Shown here piece after piece: positions 53,916-63,904 of a stretch of DNA of 64,000 nucleotides. The first letter of the stretch is position 1. Each line of letters opens with the position of its first letter. The position numbers and the translations under genes are program-made. This DNA comes from Saccharibacillus sp. JS10 (GTDB taxonomy: Bacteria > Bacillota > Bacilli > Paenibacillales > Paenibacillaceae). Where the stretch lies: assembly GCF_024436065.1 (NCBI RefSeq), contig NZ_JANFNS010000002.1, positions 620,001 through 684,000 on the forward strand, written 5' to 3'. Under the pieces are notes generated by a model. That model was not told the DNA's origin, did no database searches, and worked only from the letters and a program-made list of their open reading frames with translations.

Positions 53916-54935
53916 TTAAGTCGGATTTTTTACCAATAAATAAAGGAAGTAAGGCGCTCCGATAAAAGCAACGATAATGCCGGCGGCAATGCCGTTTCCG
54001 AGATTACGACCAATCGTATCGGCAAGCAGCAGCAACCATCCGCCGCTCAAAAGAGAAATCGGAATCAAACGCTGATATGCTGCGCCGACCAGACTGCGAG
54101 CGATATGCGGAGCCATCAGACCGATAAAAGCGATCCCGCCTGTTACGGAAACGGCTGAAGCTGCCAACGCAACGGCTGTGAGCAGAAGCAAAATTCGATC
54201 TTTTTGTACGGTAACGCCTGCACCGACCGCCGAAGATTCGCCAAGCGAAAGTAAATTTAAAGCTTTAGATTTGTATAGTGCGTATGGGATCAGTACGATC
54301 AGCCACGGAAGCAACGCCCAGACGAAAGGCCAATCGGTTCCCCATATATTTCCCGCTAACCAAGTGGCAATAAAATCAACTTTGACCCGATCGACTGAAG
54401 AAATCAGTACAATCATCACACCGGATAAAGCCGTTGAAAATCCGACGCCGGTCAGAATCATTTTTAACGGCTGAACGCCTTCGCCTCGCTGATAAGCGAA
54501 CAAATAAATACAGGTCGCGGTAAGCAGCGCACTGACGAAAGCGACTACCGGAAGCAGATAGACGAACGTCCCAACTTCAAGAGGAGCAAAAAGAAAAAAT
54601 ATGGCTACGCCAACTCCGGCGCCCGAATTGATACCGACGATACCCGGGTCAGCGAGTTCATTACGCGTAATACCTTGCAAAATAGCACCGGATAAAGCCA
54701 GTGCCATACCCGCAAGCAAAGTAATCAAAATACGGGGTAATCGAATACTGAACAATACAAATTCATCTTTGAACGTGCCTTGTCCAAACAAAGTCGGCAA
54801 AATCCGGTCAAACGAAACGGTGGACGAGCCCAAGCCCAGACTGATAAAGATCGTAACTAGAATGAGTAAAACCAGTGCAGCAGCAATCCGTTGCGTTTTT
54901 GGAATTGGAACAGCGGTCTTCGATAAGATCTTCAC
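53916..54935 (-). CDS. FecCD-family iron-siderophore permease, subunit 2
   Basis: 339 residues with about nine membrane helices. Family motifs are SGAILQGITRNELADPGIVGI, GGIAFIGLMAPHIARSLVG and DTIGR. It imports ferric siderophore together with the upstream permease and lipoprotein. Its start overlaps the end of the upstream permease gene by 4 bases. No ATP-binding subunit follows, so an ATPase encoded elsewhere must power it, as with the Bacillus Feu system. Confidence 0.92.
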   Translation of the reverse strand: MKILSKTAVPIPKTQRIAAALVLLILVTIFISLGLGSSTVSFDRILPTLFGQGTFKDEFVLFSIRLPRILITLLAGMALALSGAILQGITRNELADPGIVGINSGAGVGVAIFFLFAPLEVGTFVYLLPVVAFVSALLTATCIYLFAYQRGEGVQPLKMILTGVGFSTALSGVMIVLISSVDRVKVDFIATWLAGNIWGTDWPFVWALLPWLIVLIPYALYKSKALNLLSLGESSAVGAGVTVQKDRILLLLTAVALAASAVSVTGGIAFIGLMAPHIARSLVGAAYQRLIPISLLSGGWLLLLADTIGRNLGNGIAAGIIVAFIGAPYFLYLLVKNPT

Positions 54936-55951
54936 GATAAAGACTTGCCTCCTTTGCGTACAATCAACAGAAAGAAAGGTAGTCCCAATACGGCGATAAT
55001 CGCTGCTACTGGCGTTTCAAGCGGTGCGTTCAACATACGCCCGAGCGTATCGGCAGCAATCATAAAGATTGCACCGAAGATCGCAGAAAAAGGCAAAATC
55101 ACGCGGTAATCGGTTCCGACAAAAATACGAACTAAATGAGGAATCATCAGACCGACAAAAGCTAGATTACCGACAAGCGATACCGCAGCCCCCGCAAGCA
55201 AAGTGACGACGACGCATAAGACTAACTTGATCCAACCTGTGTTGAGTCCAAGACCGATCGCTGTCGATTCATTTAAGCTCATGATCGTAAGTTGCCGCGA
55301 AAATAACAGCGAAACAATCACGCATCCGACGATAACCGGAGAAATTGCGATAAGTTGATCCCAAGACGTTCCGATCAAGCCGCCGGATGTCCACATCGAG
55401 ACGCTTTTGGAGATTTGAAAAGCAAGGCTGATCGCTTCGGCAAACGCAGTTAACAGCGCAGACACAGCGGCTCCGGCTAATACCATACGCAGTGGCGACA
55501 ACGTTTTGCCGCGCAGCGCAAGCAAGCCGAATACGAACATCACGCCGACTGCCGCGCCGATGAAGCAAGCGATCATTACACCGAAATAACTGGCTGCCGG
55601 AATAAAAGCGAATACGACGGCAAGAGCCGCGTTCGCGCCTGCCGTGATCCCAAGAAGCCCGGGATCGGCAAGCGGGTTACGCGTCAGCCCTTGCATAATT
55701 GCACCCGATACAGCCAGTGCGGCACCGACCAATAACGCTCCAAGTTCTCTTGGGAGACGAAGTTCGCGAATGACCGATATATCTGGATTTGTGAGACTAG
55801 AGTTGCTGATTGCTAGCCAAATATCCGATACCGATACGTTTTTGGCTCCAACCAAGATCGCTCCGATAAAAACGAGCACTAATAGTAATAGAGACATCCC
55901 TAATTTGATTGCAGGTTGACGCAGCAACCGAGGAAGAGCGAAAGTTTTCAT
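54932..55951 (-). CDS. FecCD-family iron-siderophore permease, subunit 1
   Basis: 339 residues with about nine membrane helices. It has SGAIMQGLTRNPLADPGLLGI, GNLAFVGLMIPHLVRIFVG and DTLGR, aligning with its neighbour, so the two form a heterodimeric channel. It begins 9 bp after the binding protein gene and overlaps the next permease by 4 bp. FeuB-like by position. Confidence 0.92.
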   Translation of the reverse strand: MKTFALPRLLRQPAIKLGMSLLLLVLVFIGAILVGAKNVSVSDIWLAISNSSLTNPDISVIRELRLPRELGALLVGAALAVSGAIMQGLTRNPLADPGLLGITAGANAALAVVFAFIPAASYFGVMIACFIGAAVGVMFVFGLLALRGKTLSPLRMVLAGAAVSALLTAFAEAISLAFQISKSVSMWTSGGLIGTSWDQLIAISPVIVGCVIVSLLFSRQLTIMSLNESTAIGLGLNTGWIKLVLCVVVTLLAGAAVSLVGNLAFVGLMIPHLVRIFVGTDYRVILPFSAIFGAIFMIAADTLGRMLNAPLETPVAAIIAVLGLPFFLLIVRKGGKSLS

Positions 55952-55960
55952 ACGACTAGA

Positions 55961-56899
55961 TTAGTTGCCGAGAAACGACTTTTTGAAGAAATCCAGTTGG
56001 TATTGAAGCGATACTGCATCGTTAAAGTAGAAAGCAGTTGCGTCAGTTTCATACACATGTCCGTTTTTGACAGCTGGAATATTTTTGTACGTATCGGTAT
56101 TTTGGAACGAATTGTCGCCCGTCAACGTTTTGCTGAAAATAATATAATCGCCCATATATTCCGGTAATACTTCGAGCGATAGATCATAATAACCTTGCTT
56201 CGACGTCACTTCTTTGACTTTTTCCGGCATTTTTAGACCCATAGCTTGATACAACACTTCTGTACCCCGACCCCAAGCATCGCCGAAAATATACATCGCT
56301 TTGGCGTCGCCTTCCATCACGGTAACGGTTTGATCTGCACCGATCTTGGCTTTGATTTCCTCTCCGGCGGTTTGTGCTTGTTTTTTGAAATCAGCGACCC
56401 AAGCAGCACCTTCTTCGCCTTTGTTGATTGCTTTGGCTACTTCTTCGATCTGAGTCAAATAATCGACTTTATTGTACGTGTACGTCACGAGAGGAGCGAT
56501 CTGCTTGAGTTTATCCGCATTTTTTACATCGCTTGAAGCAATAATAAGATCGGGTTGAAGTTCAATAATTTTCTCAATATCGTCTGCCGATACTTCAGGA
56601 ACGTCTTTCAGTTGATCTTGGAAATTTGGATTGGCTTTACTCCACTTATCGACACCGACCACCGGAACACCGAATTTCAACAAGTTACCGGTATAGCTAG
56701 ACAAATCGACGACGCGTTGAGGATTAGCAGGAACTTGAATCGGTCCATTTTCGGACTCGTATGTAATCGTATCGGAAGCGGTATCACTTGGAGCACTTTC
56801 ATTTGTAGCACCGTTAGCTGTAGGCGTTTTCGCCGTATTTCCACATGCGCTTAGAACAAGAATGAACACCAACAACAAAGGCAAAGACCATTTTTTCAA
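55961..56899 (-). CDS. Iron-siderophore binding lipoprotein (FeuA-like)
   Basis: 312 residues from TTG 56899, 8-9 bases after GGGGAG. Longer readings would run through the Fur box. The signal peptide ends in lipobox LVLSACG with Cys19. A Thr/Ser-rich linker precedes the two-lobed helical-backbone binding fold (PQRVVDLSSYTGNLLKFG, ELQPDLIIAS, FGDAWGRGTEVLY). Anchored outside the membrane, it hands ferric siderophore to the two FecCD permeases. It is the first gene of the operon and is preceded by a Fur box. Confidence 0.92.
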   Translation of the reverse strand: MKKWSLPLLLVFILVLSACGNTAKTPTANGATNESAPSDTASDTITYESENGPIQVPANPQRVVDLSSYTGNLLKFGVPVVGVDKWSKANPNFQDQLKDVPEVSADDIEKIIELQPDLIIASSDVKNADKLKQIAPLVTYTYNKVDYLTQIEEVAKAINKGEEGAAWVADFKKQAQTAGEEIKAKIGADQTVTVMEGDAKAMYIFGDAWGRGTEVLYQAMGLKMPEKVKEVTSKQGYYDLSLEVLPEYMGDYIIFSKTLTGDNSFQNTDTYKNIPAVKNGHVYETDATAFYFNDAVSLQYQLDFFKKSFLGN

Positions 56900-56930
56900 C
56901 AGAGACACTCCCCTTTTTTTTAATTGAAAA

Positions 56931-56945
56931 CGATAATCGTTATCA
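56931..56945 (-). promoter_or_regulatory. Fur box of the iron uptake operon
   Basis: On the minus strand TGATAACGATTATCG matches TGATAATNATTATCA at 13 of 15 positions, 31 bp before the start codon. Confidence 0.85.
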
Positions 56946-57019
56946 ATAGACAATATCCAAACTTTACGGTGGAGCGAATATTTTGTCAATAGGGAAAAGG
57001 AAAGAAAAAGTTTCATGAC

Positions 57020-57063
57020 AAAAAAGACTTGCTTCTTTGCTGTATATGCAGCAAAGAAGCAAG
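57020..57063 (-). terminator. Terminator of the S9 peptidase gene
   Basis: CTTGCTTCTTTGCTG (57028-57042) pairs perfectly with 57049-57063. On the minus strand a T6 run follows. Confidence 0.82.
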
Positions 57064-57086
57064 CCTGTTTTTAAGAAATATAAATA

Positions 57087-58883
57087 TTAGTTTTTGATGA
57101 CTTTTTCGAAGAAATCCAACACGGCGCGGTATACGCGCATTTCATTTTCTTTTACCGCAAATCCATGCCCTTCGTCATCTAACACGATATATTCGACGTT
57201 GGCGCCTTTTTCTTGCAGTGCTTGAACGATCTGGTCGGATTCGGCTTTGACGACGCGGGGATCATTGGCGCCTTGAATGACCAGCATCGGCTTTGTCATT
57301 TGATCCAAATACGTAATCGGCGAATAAGCGGTCAGTTTGTCTTTGTCTTCGACGGGATCGCCTACCCATTGCTTCATCATCGGTTTCCAATGTTCCGGTA
57401 CCGAGTTGATAAAGGAGAACAGGTCGCTAGGTCCGAACAGATCGACAACGGCTTTGAAATAGTCGGCATGGCGTCCGTGTAATAGAAGTGCCATATATCC
57501 ACCGAAACTTCCGCCCATCAGCAGCAGCTTGTCACGATCCGCATGACCCTTTTCGATCAACCAATCTAGACCCGCGATATTGTCGAGACGAGGACCATCG
57601 CCCCAATCGCCTTCAACTTTTTTGCAGAAAGCTAGACCGTAACCGGTCGAACCCCGGAAATTCGGCGCGAAAATATTGAAACCGCGATTCACGAGAAATT
57701 GGAACAATGAGCGGAAAGCGAGACGCTCCGCAGCTTGAGGTCCGCCGTGCGGCCATAAGATGGTATGCCCATTCGACGTTTCTTCGGTAGCCCGGAAAAA
57801 CAAAGCTTCGATATTCAGTCCGTCGAACGATGGATAATTCAGCACTTCAGGACGAACTAATTCCGATTCGGAAATACCGGGTACGCTATAGTTCGTGCAT
57901 GTTGTCCATTCTTCGGAAAAACGTTCTTTTTTGAAAATATTCGTTGGGCTTACCGCACTGCGACCAAGCAGATACAGATTACCGCTTTCGGCAACTTTTA
58001 CAGAAGAAATATTATCGACCGGAATCGGCACACCGCCTAATGTACCCGCTTCCAGATCATACGTATATAAATAATCGGCAACGCCTTTGCTCGCAGTCAA
58101 GTACAGCACTTTGCGTTCTTTATCGTAAGTGACCGAGGTGAAATCGACCCCTTCAAGCTCTAACAATTTGGTTTTCGTTTCGCTTTTAATATCGAATTTC
58201 GCCAAGTACGTAAAGTCGCCACCTGCATTGGTCAAAAAGTGCAACTCGGCATCGCCGGTAAACACGCTGTCCGATACGGTATACTCGCCTTGAGCTTCCG
58301 GATCGAGAGAAACATGCTTGTCTCCATAACATACAAAAGCAGGTGCGTACGTATTGGCAAAATGTTTGGCGTACACGAGATAATCTTCTTTTGGACTCAC
58401 ATCGGTCAAAAAGACCGAAGCATCGCCGGAACCTTGTAGCACCGACACTTCTTGCCCGGTACTCAGATCGCAGCAAAGCGCACTTAAAAAGGTCGCATCT
58501 TCTTTCGTCGACGTATAATAAAGCCGTTTGCCGTCCTCCGACAAGATCGGATTCATATGTCGATGACCTTTTTTGACGCAAAGAGGCAGCAGTTCCCCGC
58601 CTTGCGGTTGCAGCGCGTAAAGCTGTGCGTTCTCGTCGCCGTCTTGGTCAAATCCGGCTACCAGAAAACGTCCGCGCTTGTCGTACTGAACCCCATGACA
58701 ATTTTGTCCATTGAACGTGAGTGGGTACGGAAAAGCATTTGGAAGATCCATTGCCCATAGATCAAACTTTCCGCTGAGATTGGTGCTCAGCACAAGCTGT
58801 TCTTCATCCGGGCTAATCGCAAACGCCTGGATTGCAAATGTGCGGAAAAACTGCTCGACATCAGGTTTTTTGAACGATAGCAT
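57087..58883 (-). CDS. S9-family serine peptidase (prolyl oligopeptidase-like)
   Basis: 598 residues. An N-terminal beta-propeller (about 1-340; repeated DEEQLVLSTNLSGKFDLW-type blades) caps an alpha/beta hydrolase domain (350-598). The catalytic triad is Ser459 in MGGSFGGYM, Asp541 in GANDPRVV and His573 in DDEGHGFAV, with oxyanion segment HGGPQAA. There is no signal peptide, so it is cytosolic. It probably trims short peptides as an acylaminoacyl- or prolyl-type peptidase. Monocistronic, divergent from the HAD gene. Confidence 0.92.
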   Translation of the reverse strand: MLSFKKPDVEQFFRTFAIQAFAISPDEEQLVLSTNLSGKFDLWAMDLPNAFPYPLTFNGQNCHGVQYDKRGRFLVAGFDQDGDENAQLYALQPQGGELLPLCVKKGHRHMNPILSEDGKRLYYTSTKEDATFLSALCCDLSTGQEVSVLQGSGDASVFLTDVSPKEDYLVYAKHFANTYAPAFVCYGDKHVSLDPEAQGEYTVSDSVFTGDAELHFLTNAGGDFTYLAKFDIKSETKTKLLELEGVDFTSVTYDKERKVLYLTASKGVADYLYTYDLEAGTLGGVPIPVDNISSVKVAESGNLYLLGRSAVSPTNIFKKERFSEEWTTCTNYSVPGISESELVRPEVLNYPSFDGLNIEALFFRATEETSNGHTILWPHGGPQAAERLAFRSLFQFLVNRGFNIFAPNFRGSTGYGLAFCKKVEGDWGDGPRLDNIAGLDWLIEKGHADRDKLLLMGGSFGGYMALLLHGRHADYFKAVVDLFGPSDLFSFINSVPEHWKPMMKQWVGDPVEDKDKLTAYSPITYLDQMTKPMLVIQGANDPRVVKAESDQIVQALQEKGANVEYIVLDDEGHGFAVKENEMRVYRAVLDFFEKVIKN

Positions 58884-59042
58884 GGAATCCTCCTTAGGGT
58901 CGGCTTATTGCCTTGAATGTGATTGTGCAGAACGCACATCTATAGTATTCGGGCTTTTCTAGAAGAATCCTGCAAGTTTTCTGTAAAATCGGGTACAAGA
59001 AAAGAGAGAGAAATGACGACTTAAACAAGGGGTGTAGAGACG

Positions 59043-59768
59043 ATGGCACATAATCAACATAAAAACACAAAACATTTTGACGCAAACGAGATTAAAGTGA
59101 TCGCTTTCGATCTGGATGGTACATTGATCGACGCGTCGAACGCGATGTTGGAAGTCGATGAAGAAGTATTCGGAGAAGCGGTCGAGAACGGTCATGCCGA
59201 GCGTAAACCCACCAAAGAAGAAATTTACGATACGTTCGGAATGATCGGCGATGAAGCTTGGGCGCAACTGTCTTCCGGGCTGCAAGAAGATCAAAAAGAT
59301 CAGTACCGAAAAAAACGCGATGAACGTCTGCAAGCGAAAATGGATCAAAATTCGTATGCCTTATCCGGTGTACCCCAGTTGCTGCAAAGCTTATCCGAAA
59401 AAGGCTATAAACTTGCCACTGCAAGCAACTGTGGAGACAAATATTTGGAGCAAGTGCTGGCGCAAGACGGTTTAAGCCAATGGATCGATTATCCGTTATG
59501 TGCAGGCAATGTCGGAGCTTCGGAAAAAAGCGATGTGTTAATGGAGCTACTGAAGCAAAGTGGACTGGATGCGTCGCAAGCACTTATGGTCGGCGACCGG
59601 AAATCGGATATTGAAGCGGCGCAAAAAGCCGGGATGCCGGTCGTAGGCGTGCAATCCGAATTTGCAGAAGACGGGGAATTAGATGAAGCGAATGCGGTGA
59701 TCGACGATATTCAAGATTTGGAAAAATGGCTAAGTGAGCATACAAATTCATCGTCCGGTTCCCGTTAA
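59043..59768 (+). CDS. HAD-family hydrolase
   Basis: 241 residues. Motif I is AFDLDGTLID (nucleophile Asp23, acid Asp25), motif II ATASNC, motif III lysine in ASEKSDV, motif IV MVGDRKSDIEAA. The helical cap between motif I and II is about 80 residues, the subfamily I type seen in phosphoglycolate phosphatase and similar enzymes. It is a cytosolic phosphatase of unknown substrate. The first 17 residues are a polar extension. AAGGGGTG precedes the ATG. Confidence 0.9.
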   Translation: MAHNQHKNTKHFDANEIKVIAFDLDGTLIDASNAMLEVDEEVFGEAVENGHAERKPTKEEIYDTFGMIGDEAWAQLSSGLQEDQKDQYRKKRDERLQAKMDQNSYALSGVPQLLQSLSEKGYKLATASNCGDKYLEQVLAQDGLSQWIDYPLCAGNVGASEKSDVLMELLKQSGLDASQALMVGDRKSDIEAAQKAGMPVVGVQSEFAEDGELDEANAVIDDIQDLEKWLSEHTNSSSGSR

Positions 59769-59799
59769 GTCTTGACGCTTTTCCTGCATGCGCTTATAA

Positions 59800-60117
59800 T
59801 GAACAGCAGCAAAAGCTTCGACGAAGACATGAATGTAGAGATCAAGGACTGACCCAGAGAGAGGGAACATGGGCTGCAATTTCCTCCAGACCGATCTACG
59901 TTTACCCCTTCCGAGCTGCGTGTTCGAACTCTTTGTTTTCATGTCCATGAAACAAAGAAAGTAGATCCCGCCGGACCGCACTTCCGTTATTGATGTGCTC
60001 AATGAGGGCTTTTATTTCGTGATATCCGATTTTTTCGGAAGTTTGACGAAATCAAGCCGAATCAGGGTGGAACCACGGGTATAACGCTCGTCCCTTCGCG
60101 GGATGGGCGTTTTTTTG
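59800..60117 (+). promoter_or_regulatory. T-box leader of thrS
   Basis: The stem I region contains AGAGAGAGGGAAC and CCGAGCTG. The T-box sequence AGGGTGGAACCACGG is at 60064-60078. The terminator pairs AACGCTCGTCCC with GGGATGGGCGTT (60083-60111), then T6. The downstream gene implies a response to uncharged tRNA-Thr. The specifier was not placed with confidence. Confidence 0.9.
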
Positions 60118-60157
60118 TGCGCGAATTCCGTATTGGCTTTTTCTAATTTGAGGAGGA

Positions 60158-62104
60158 ATGATGATTTTGGCTATTTCTATTAGTCTGCCGGACGGCTCCG
60201 TCCGCGAATACGCAGAAGGCAGTACCATTGATGACGTGGCAGCGTCGATTAGCAGCAGCTTGCGTAAAAGCGCACTTGCAGGTAAACAAAACGGGATCGT
60301 TGTCGATCTGAGCACGCCTCTTGAAAATGGAGCGCAGATCGAAATCGTAATGCCGGGTTCGCCGGAAGGGCTTGAAGTGGTTCGTCACAGTACCGCTCAC
60401 TTGACTGCGCAAGCGGTACGCCGTTTGTTCGGAACAAGCGAAGTGAAACTGGGCATCGGCCCTGTAATTGAAGAAGGTTTCTACTATGATATGGATCTGG
60501 AACACGGTCTGAACCCTGAAGATCTGCAAAAGATCGAGAAAGAAATGGAACGGATCGTTGGCGAAAACTTGCCGATTACGCGCCGCGAAGTAAGCCGCGA
60601 AGAAGCGCTCAAAATTTTCGGAGAGCTTGGCGATCCTTACAAAATCGAATTGATCGAAGCTTTGCCGGAAGATTCCGCGATTACAATCTACGATCAAGGC
60701 GAATTTTTCGACCTGTGCCGTGGACCACACGTGCCTTCGACAGGAAAGCTCAAAGTATTCAAACTTCTCAGCGTAGCCGGTGCTTACTGGCGCGGAGATA
60801 GCAAAAACAAAATGCTGCAACGGATTTACGGAACGGCGTTTTTCAAAAAAGCAGAACTAGATGAGCATATGCACTTCTTGGAAGAAGCGAAAAAACGCGA
60901 TCACCGTAAACTAGGTAAAGATTTGAAAATGTTCACTTTTAACAATCTGGTTGGTCAAGGTCTGCCGATCTGGTTGCCGAACGGTGCAAGACTGCGTCGT
61001 ACGCTGGAGCGTTACATCGTGGATTTGGAAGAAAGCCTGGGCTACCAACACGTCTATACTCCAGTTATGGGTAACGTCGAGTTGTACAAAACTTCGGGTC
61101 ACTGGGAACACTACCAAGAAGATATGTTCCCGCCGATGGAACTGGACAACGAATCGCTTGTGCTGCGTCCGATGAACTGCCCTCACCATATGATGGTTTA
61201 TAAAAGCGATATGCACAGCTACCGCGAACTGCCGATCCGTATCGCGGAACTCGGTCTGATGCACCGTTATGAAATGTCGGGCGCGTTGACAGGCTTCCAC
61301 CGTGTACGTGCGATGACTTTGAACGATGCGCATATCTTCTGCCGTCCTGATCAGATCAAAGAAGAATTTGGTCGCGTCGTGAAGTTGATTGCGAAAGTCT
61401 ACGAAGATTTCGGTATCGAAAGTTACCGTTTCCGTCTGTCGTACCGCGATCCGCAAGATACCGAGAAGTATTTCCAAAACGATGAAATGTGGGAAATGTC
61501 CCAACGTATGCTGCGTGAAGTTGTCGAAGAACTGGAACTTCCTTTCTATGAAGCAGAAGGCGAAGCCGCGTTCTACGGTCCGAAGCTTGACGTACAGATC
61601 AAAACAGCTCTGGGTAAAGAAGAAACATTATCGACCGCGCAACTCGATTTCTTGCTTCCAGAACGTTTTGAGTTGGAATATATCGGCGACGACGGTCAGA
61701 AGCATCGTCCAGTCGTAATCCACCGCGGGATCATCAGTACAATGGAACGTTTCACAGCATTCTTGCTGGAAAACTTTGCAGGCAATCTGCCGCTTTGGCT
61801 ATCGCCTGTACAAGCAAAAATCATTCCGGTATCGGGCAACTACAGCGAATATGCCGAGCAAGTGGCAGATCGTATGAGAGAAGCGGGTATCCGCGTCGAG
61901 ACCGATGTACGGAACGAAAAATTGGGCTATAAGATTCGCGAAGCTCAGCTTGAAAAATCACCGTACATGTTCGTAGTCGGCGAAAATGAAAAAGAAGCTG
62001 GCGGCGTATCGGTACGTAAACGCGGCGAAGGCGATCTCGGCGCGAAAGCGCTGGATGAAGTGATTGCGATGCTGCAAGAAGAAGTACGCACGCGCAAAGT
62101 CTAA
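60158..62104 (+). CDS. thrS: Threonyl-tRNA synthetase
   Basis: 648 residues. In order: TGS domain (1-65), the SAD editing domain (about 70-240; [24 protein letters not shown]), class II catalytic core ([12 protein letters not shown] with zinc-ligand Cys, [16 protein letters not shown]) and C-terminal anticodon-binding domain ([12 protein letters not shown]-type end). Three potential starts (ATG 60158, ATG 60161, TTG 60167) crowd the AGGAGG site, and the last two are better spaced. Controlled by the T-box leader. Confidence 0.96.
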   Translation: MMILAISISLPDGSVREYAEGSTIDDVAASISSSLRKSALAGKQNGIVVDLSTPLENGAQIEIVMPGSPEGLEVVRHSTAHLTAQAVRRLFGTSEVKLGIGPVIEEGFYYDMDLEHGLNPEDLQKIEKEMERIVGENLPITRREVSREEALKIFGELGDPYKIELIEALPEDSAITIYDQGEFFDLCRGPHVPSTGKLKVFKLLSVAGAYWRGDSKNKMLQRIYGTAFFKKAELDEHMHFLEEAKKRDHRKLGKDLKMFTFNNLVGQGLPIWLPNGARLRRTLERYIVDLEESLGYQHVYTPVMGNVELYKTSGHWEHYQEDMFPPMELDNESLVLRPMNCPHHMMVYKSDMHSYRELPIRIAELGLMHRYEMSGALTGFHRVRAMTLNDAHIFCRPDQIKEEFGRVVKLIAKVYEDFGIESYRFRLSYRDPQDTEKYFQNDEMWEMSQRMLREVVEELELPFYEAEGEAAFYGPKLDVQIKTALGKEETLSTAQLDFLLPERFELEYIGDDGQKHRPVVIHRGIISTMERFTAFLLENFAGNLPLWLSPVQAKIIPVSGNYSEYAEQVADRMREAGIRVETDVRNEKLGYKIREAQLEKSPYMFVVGENEKEAGGVSVRKRGEGDLGAKALDEVIAMLQEEVRTRKV

Positions 62105-62130
62105 GTAAAACTTGAAAGCAGAATTATCCA

Positions 62131-62165
62131 AAAGCCGCTCCTGGTAGACAGGGGCGGCTTTTTTG
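62131..62165 (+). terminator. Terminator of thrS
   Basis: AAGCCGCTCCTG pairs with CAGGGGCGGCTT (one mismatch), then T6. Confidence 0.85.
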
Positions 62166-62317
62166 CGTTGGATGGCTACGTCGCAAGGCGGAAAAAGCCA
62201 CGGCTAAAGCCTGACCGCTTTTTCGCTCCGCAGATGCAGAGTAAGATCATTCCCGCGCCGCTACTGGCTTTACCTTTTTTCGAACATACTGAAAAAAACG
62301 AAAAGGCGGCGTGAACA

Positions 62318-62473
62318 ATGACAAAAAGCAGAGTAAGAAGATGGCTCAAACAATGGTATAGCCGGTGGTTACGTCCAAATCCTGTGGAATCCCGGCACAC
62401 ATTCGTCAACGATACAACGAAGCCTAATCAAAATCAGTCGATCGCAATTGACGGAATTCGTGGACGAGTATAG
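62318..62473 (+). CDS. Small basic hypothetical protein
   Basis: ATG 62318 opens 51 codons: an Arg/Trp-rich start (RVRRWLKQWYSRWLRP) then a polar half ending IAIDGIRGRV. AAGGCGGCG lies upstream. I recognise no family and its size makes it uncertain. It lies alone between the thrS terminator and the LiaF-like gene. Confidence 0.35.
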   Translation: MTKSRVRRWLKQWYSRWLRPNPVESRHTFVNDTTKPNQNQSIAIDGIRGRV

Positions 62474-62662
62474 TCAAAGTAAAATGTTTATAAAGAACGC
62501 CTCGGTCTTAAGACCGAGAGAAGGTTCATTCCGTAGCCGCTTTTGGCTTTGCATCACTTTCGATACAATGAACCTATAAGAAATATCCGAAAAGAAAAAC
62601 AAGAAAAATATTGGATGTATAAAAAAGAATGAGTAGTTGTTACTTCGAAGGAGGAGAGCGGC

Positions 62663-63892
62663 ATGAAAAGATCTGGAGCGTTATGGCTAATTGTAATGGG
62701 TGTTGGATTTATGGCTTATCAGGCAGGCTTCATTACTTACGGAATCGGAGATTTGATTCGTACATTTTGGCCGATGATTTTGATTATGGTCGGGCTTTCG
62801 CAATTGTTAAGTACGAAAAAACATAGTTCAAGCGTCATTGGGCACGTCATTTTGATCGCAATCGGCGGATACTTCCAAGTTCGCAATTTGGGGCTTACCG
62901 ATATGGGCACAGGCGAGTTTTTCAAATTTATGATTCCTGCAGGATTGATCGCGATTGGAGTGTATACTTTGTTCAAACCAAAATCTACTCCTGACTATCC
63001 GTTACCGCGTCCGGAAGAAAGTCATCACATACCGCCGTATAACGGAAATCATCAACATTTTCCGCCTACGCCGCCAACACCGCCGTCACCGATCGAGCCG
63101 TTGGAATCGCCGTTAGATCGGATGTTTGTGAACTTAGACAAAAAAGAGTTTGATCCAAATCATCAGGAAAATCATCGCGAAAAATATCAGGAACAAGAAC
63201 ATCCAAAATCCGAAAAAAATTCAGAGTTTCAAAAAATCGGAGACATGGCTCGCGAAATCGGTAAGCAAACGGCAGATCAAGTTCGTAAAATCGACTTTTC
63301 CCGGATTGCGGAAGAAGTGAAGCACGAGGTCGATAGTGCGATGAAAGATTTTAAAAAGTCTTCTACACACGATTCTCATCACCATACTCCTGGTAAAGTT
63401 TCGTTAGACAAAGAACCTTTTGCTCAAAATGTTTCAGACGATCCTCGATTTTATGGATATGATAGTGAAGAAATGAAAAAAACGCGTCAACAAGCAGACA
63501 AAGAAAAAAAAGATAAAACGGTTAATGAATCGAATTTTATCGGAGATTACTATATAGGAAGAGATTATTTCAAACTCAAGCCGCTCAATATTTCTCATTT
63601 TGTTGGAGATACGGTAATCGACTTGACGAAAGCTCAAATTCCTTATGGGACAACCAAAATCAATGTTTCCAGCTTTATCGGCGATGTCGTGATTTATATG
63701 CCGAATGATCCCGAAGTTGGAGTGAAAGTGAATAGCAGTTCATTTTTAGGGAATCATAACGTATTGGGCAAACGTCGCACGGGCATGGTTAGCGGTGTCG
63801 ACGAAACGCAAAATTACGACGAATGTTCGAAACGCCTTAAAATTCATGTCAGCTCATTTATTTCGGATGTTAACGTCAATATCGTAGGGTAA
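62663..63892 (+). CDS. LiaF-like cell envelope stress membrane protein
   Basis: 409 residues. Four hydrophobic segments near the N-terminus (about 5-105) are followed by a long charged, low-complexity insert (about 110-290; PPTPPTPPSP, His-rich HDSHHHTPG). A C-terminal beta-helical DUF2154 domain (about 290-409) has repeats SFIGDVVIYMP and SSFISDVNVNIVG. That domain defines LiaF, the inhibitor of the LiaSR two-component system that senses cell wall antibiotics. The insert is much longer than in Bacillus LiaF. A membrane protein gene begins 12 bases downstream. Confidence 0.88.
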   Translation: MKRSGALWLIVMGVGFMAYQAGFITYGIGDLIRTFWPMILIMVGLSQLLSTKKHSSSVIGHVILIAIGGYFQVRNLGLTDMGTGEFFKFMIPAGLIAIGVYTLFKPKSTPDYPLPRPEESHHIPPYNGNHQHFPPTPPTPPSPIEPLESPLDRMFVNLDKKEFDPNHQENHREKYQEQEHPKSEKNSEFQKIGDMAREIGKQTADQVRKIDFSRIAEEVKHEVDSAMKDFKKSSTHDSHHHTPGKVSLDKEPFAQNVSDDPRFYGYDSEEMKKTRQQADKEKKDKTVNESNFIGDYYIGRDYFKLKPLNISHFVGDTVIDLTKAQIPYGTTKINVSSFIGDVVIYMPNDPEVGVKVNSSSFLGNHNVLGKRRTGMVSGVDETQNYDECSKRLKIHVSSFISDVNVNIVG

Positions 63893-63904
63893 AGGCGGTC
63901 GGTT

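Noticed and set aside
62187-62230. Possible fourth copy of the modular palindrome family
   Set aside because: Only GAAAAAGC pairs with GCTTTTTC. The outer flanks mismatch and there is no separate perfect inner stem or conserved internal loop.
62522-62576. Hairpin AGGTTCATT with AATGAACCT upstream of the LiaF-like gene
   Set aside because: Too little context to call it a terminator or operator; the 36-base separation and weak inner pairing make its role unclear.
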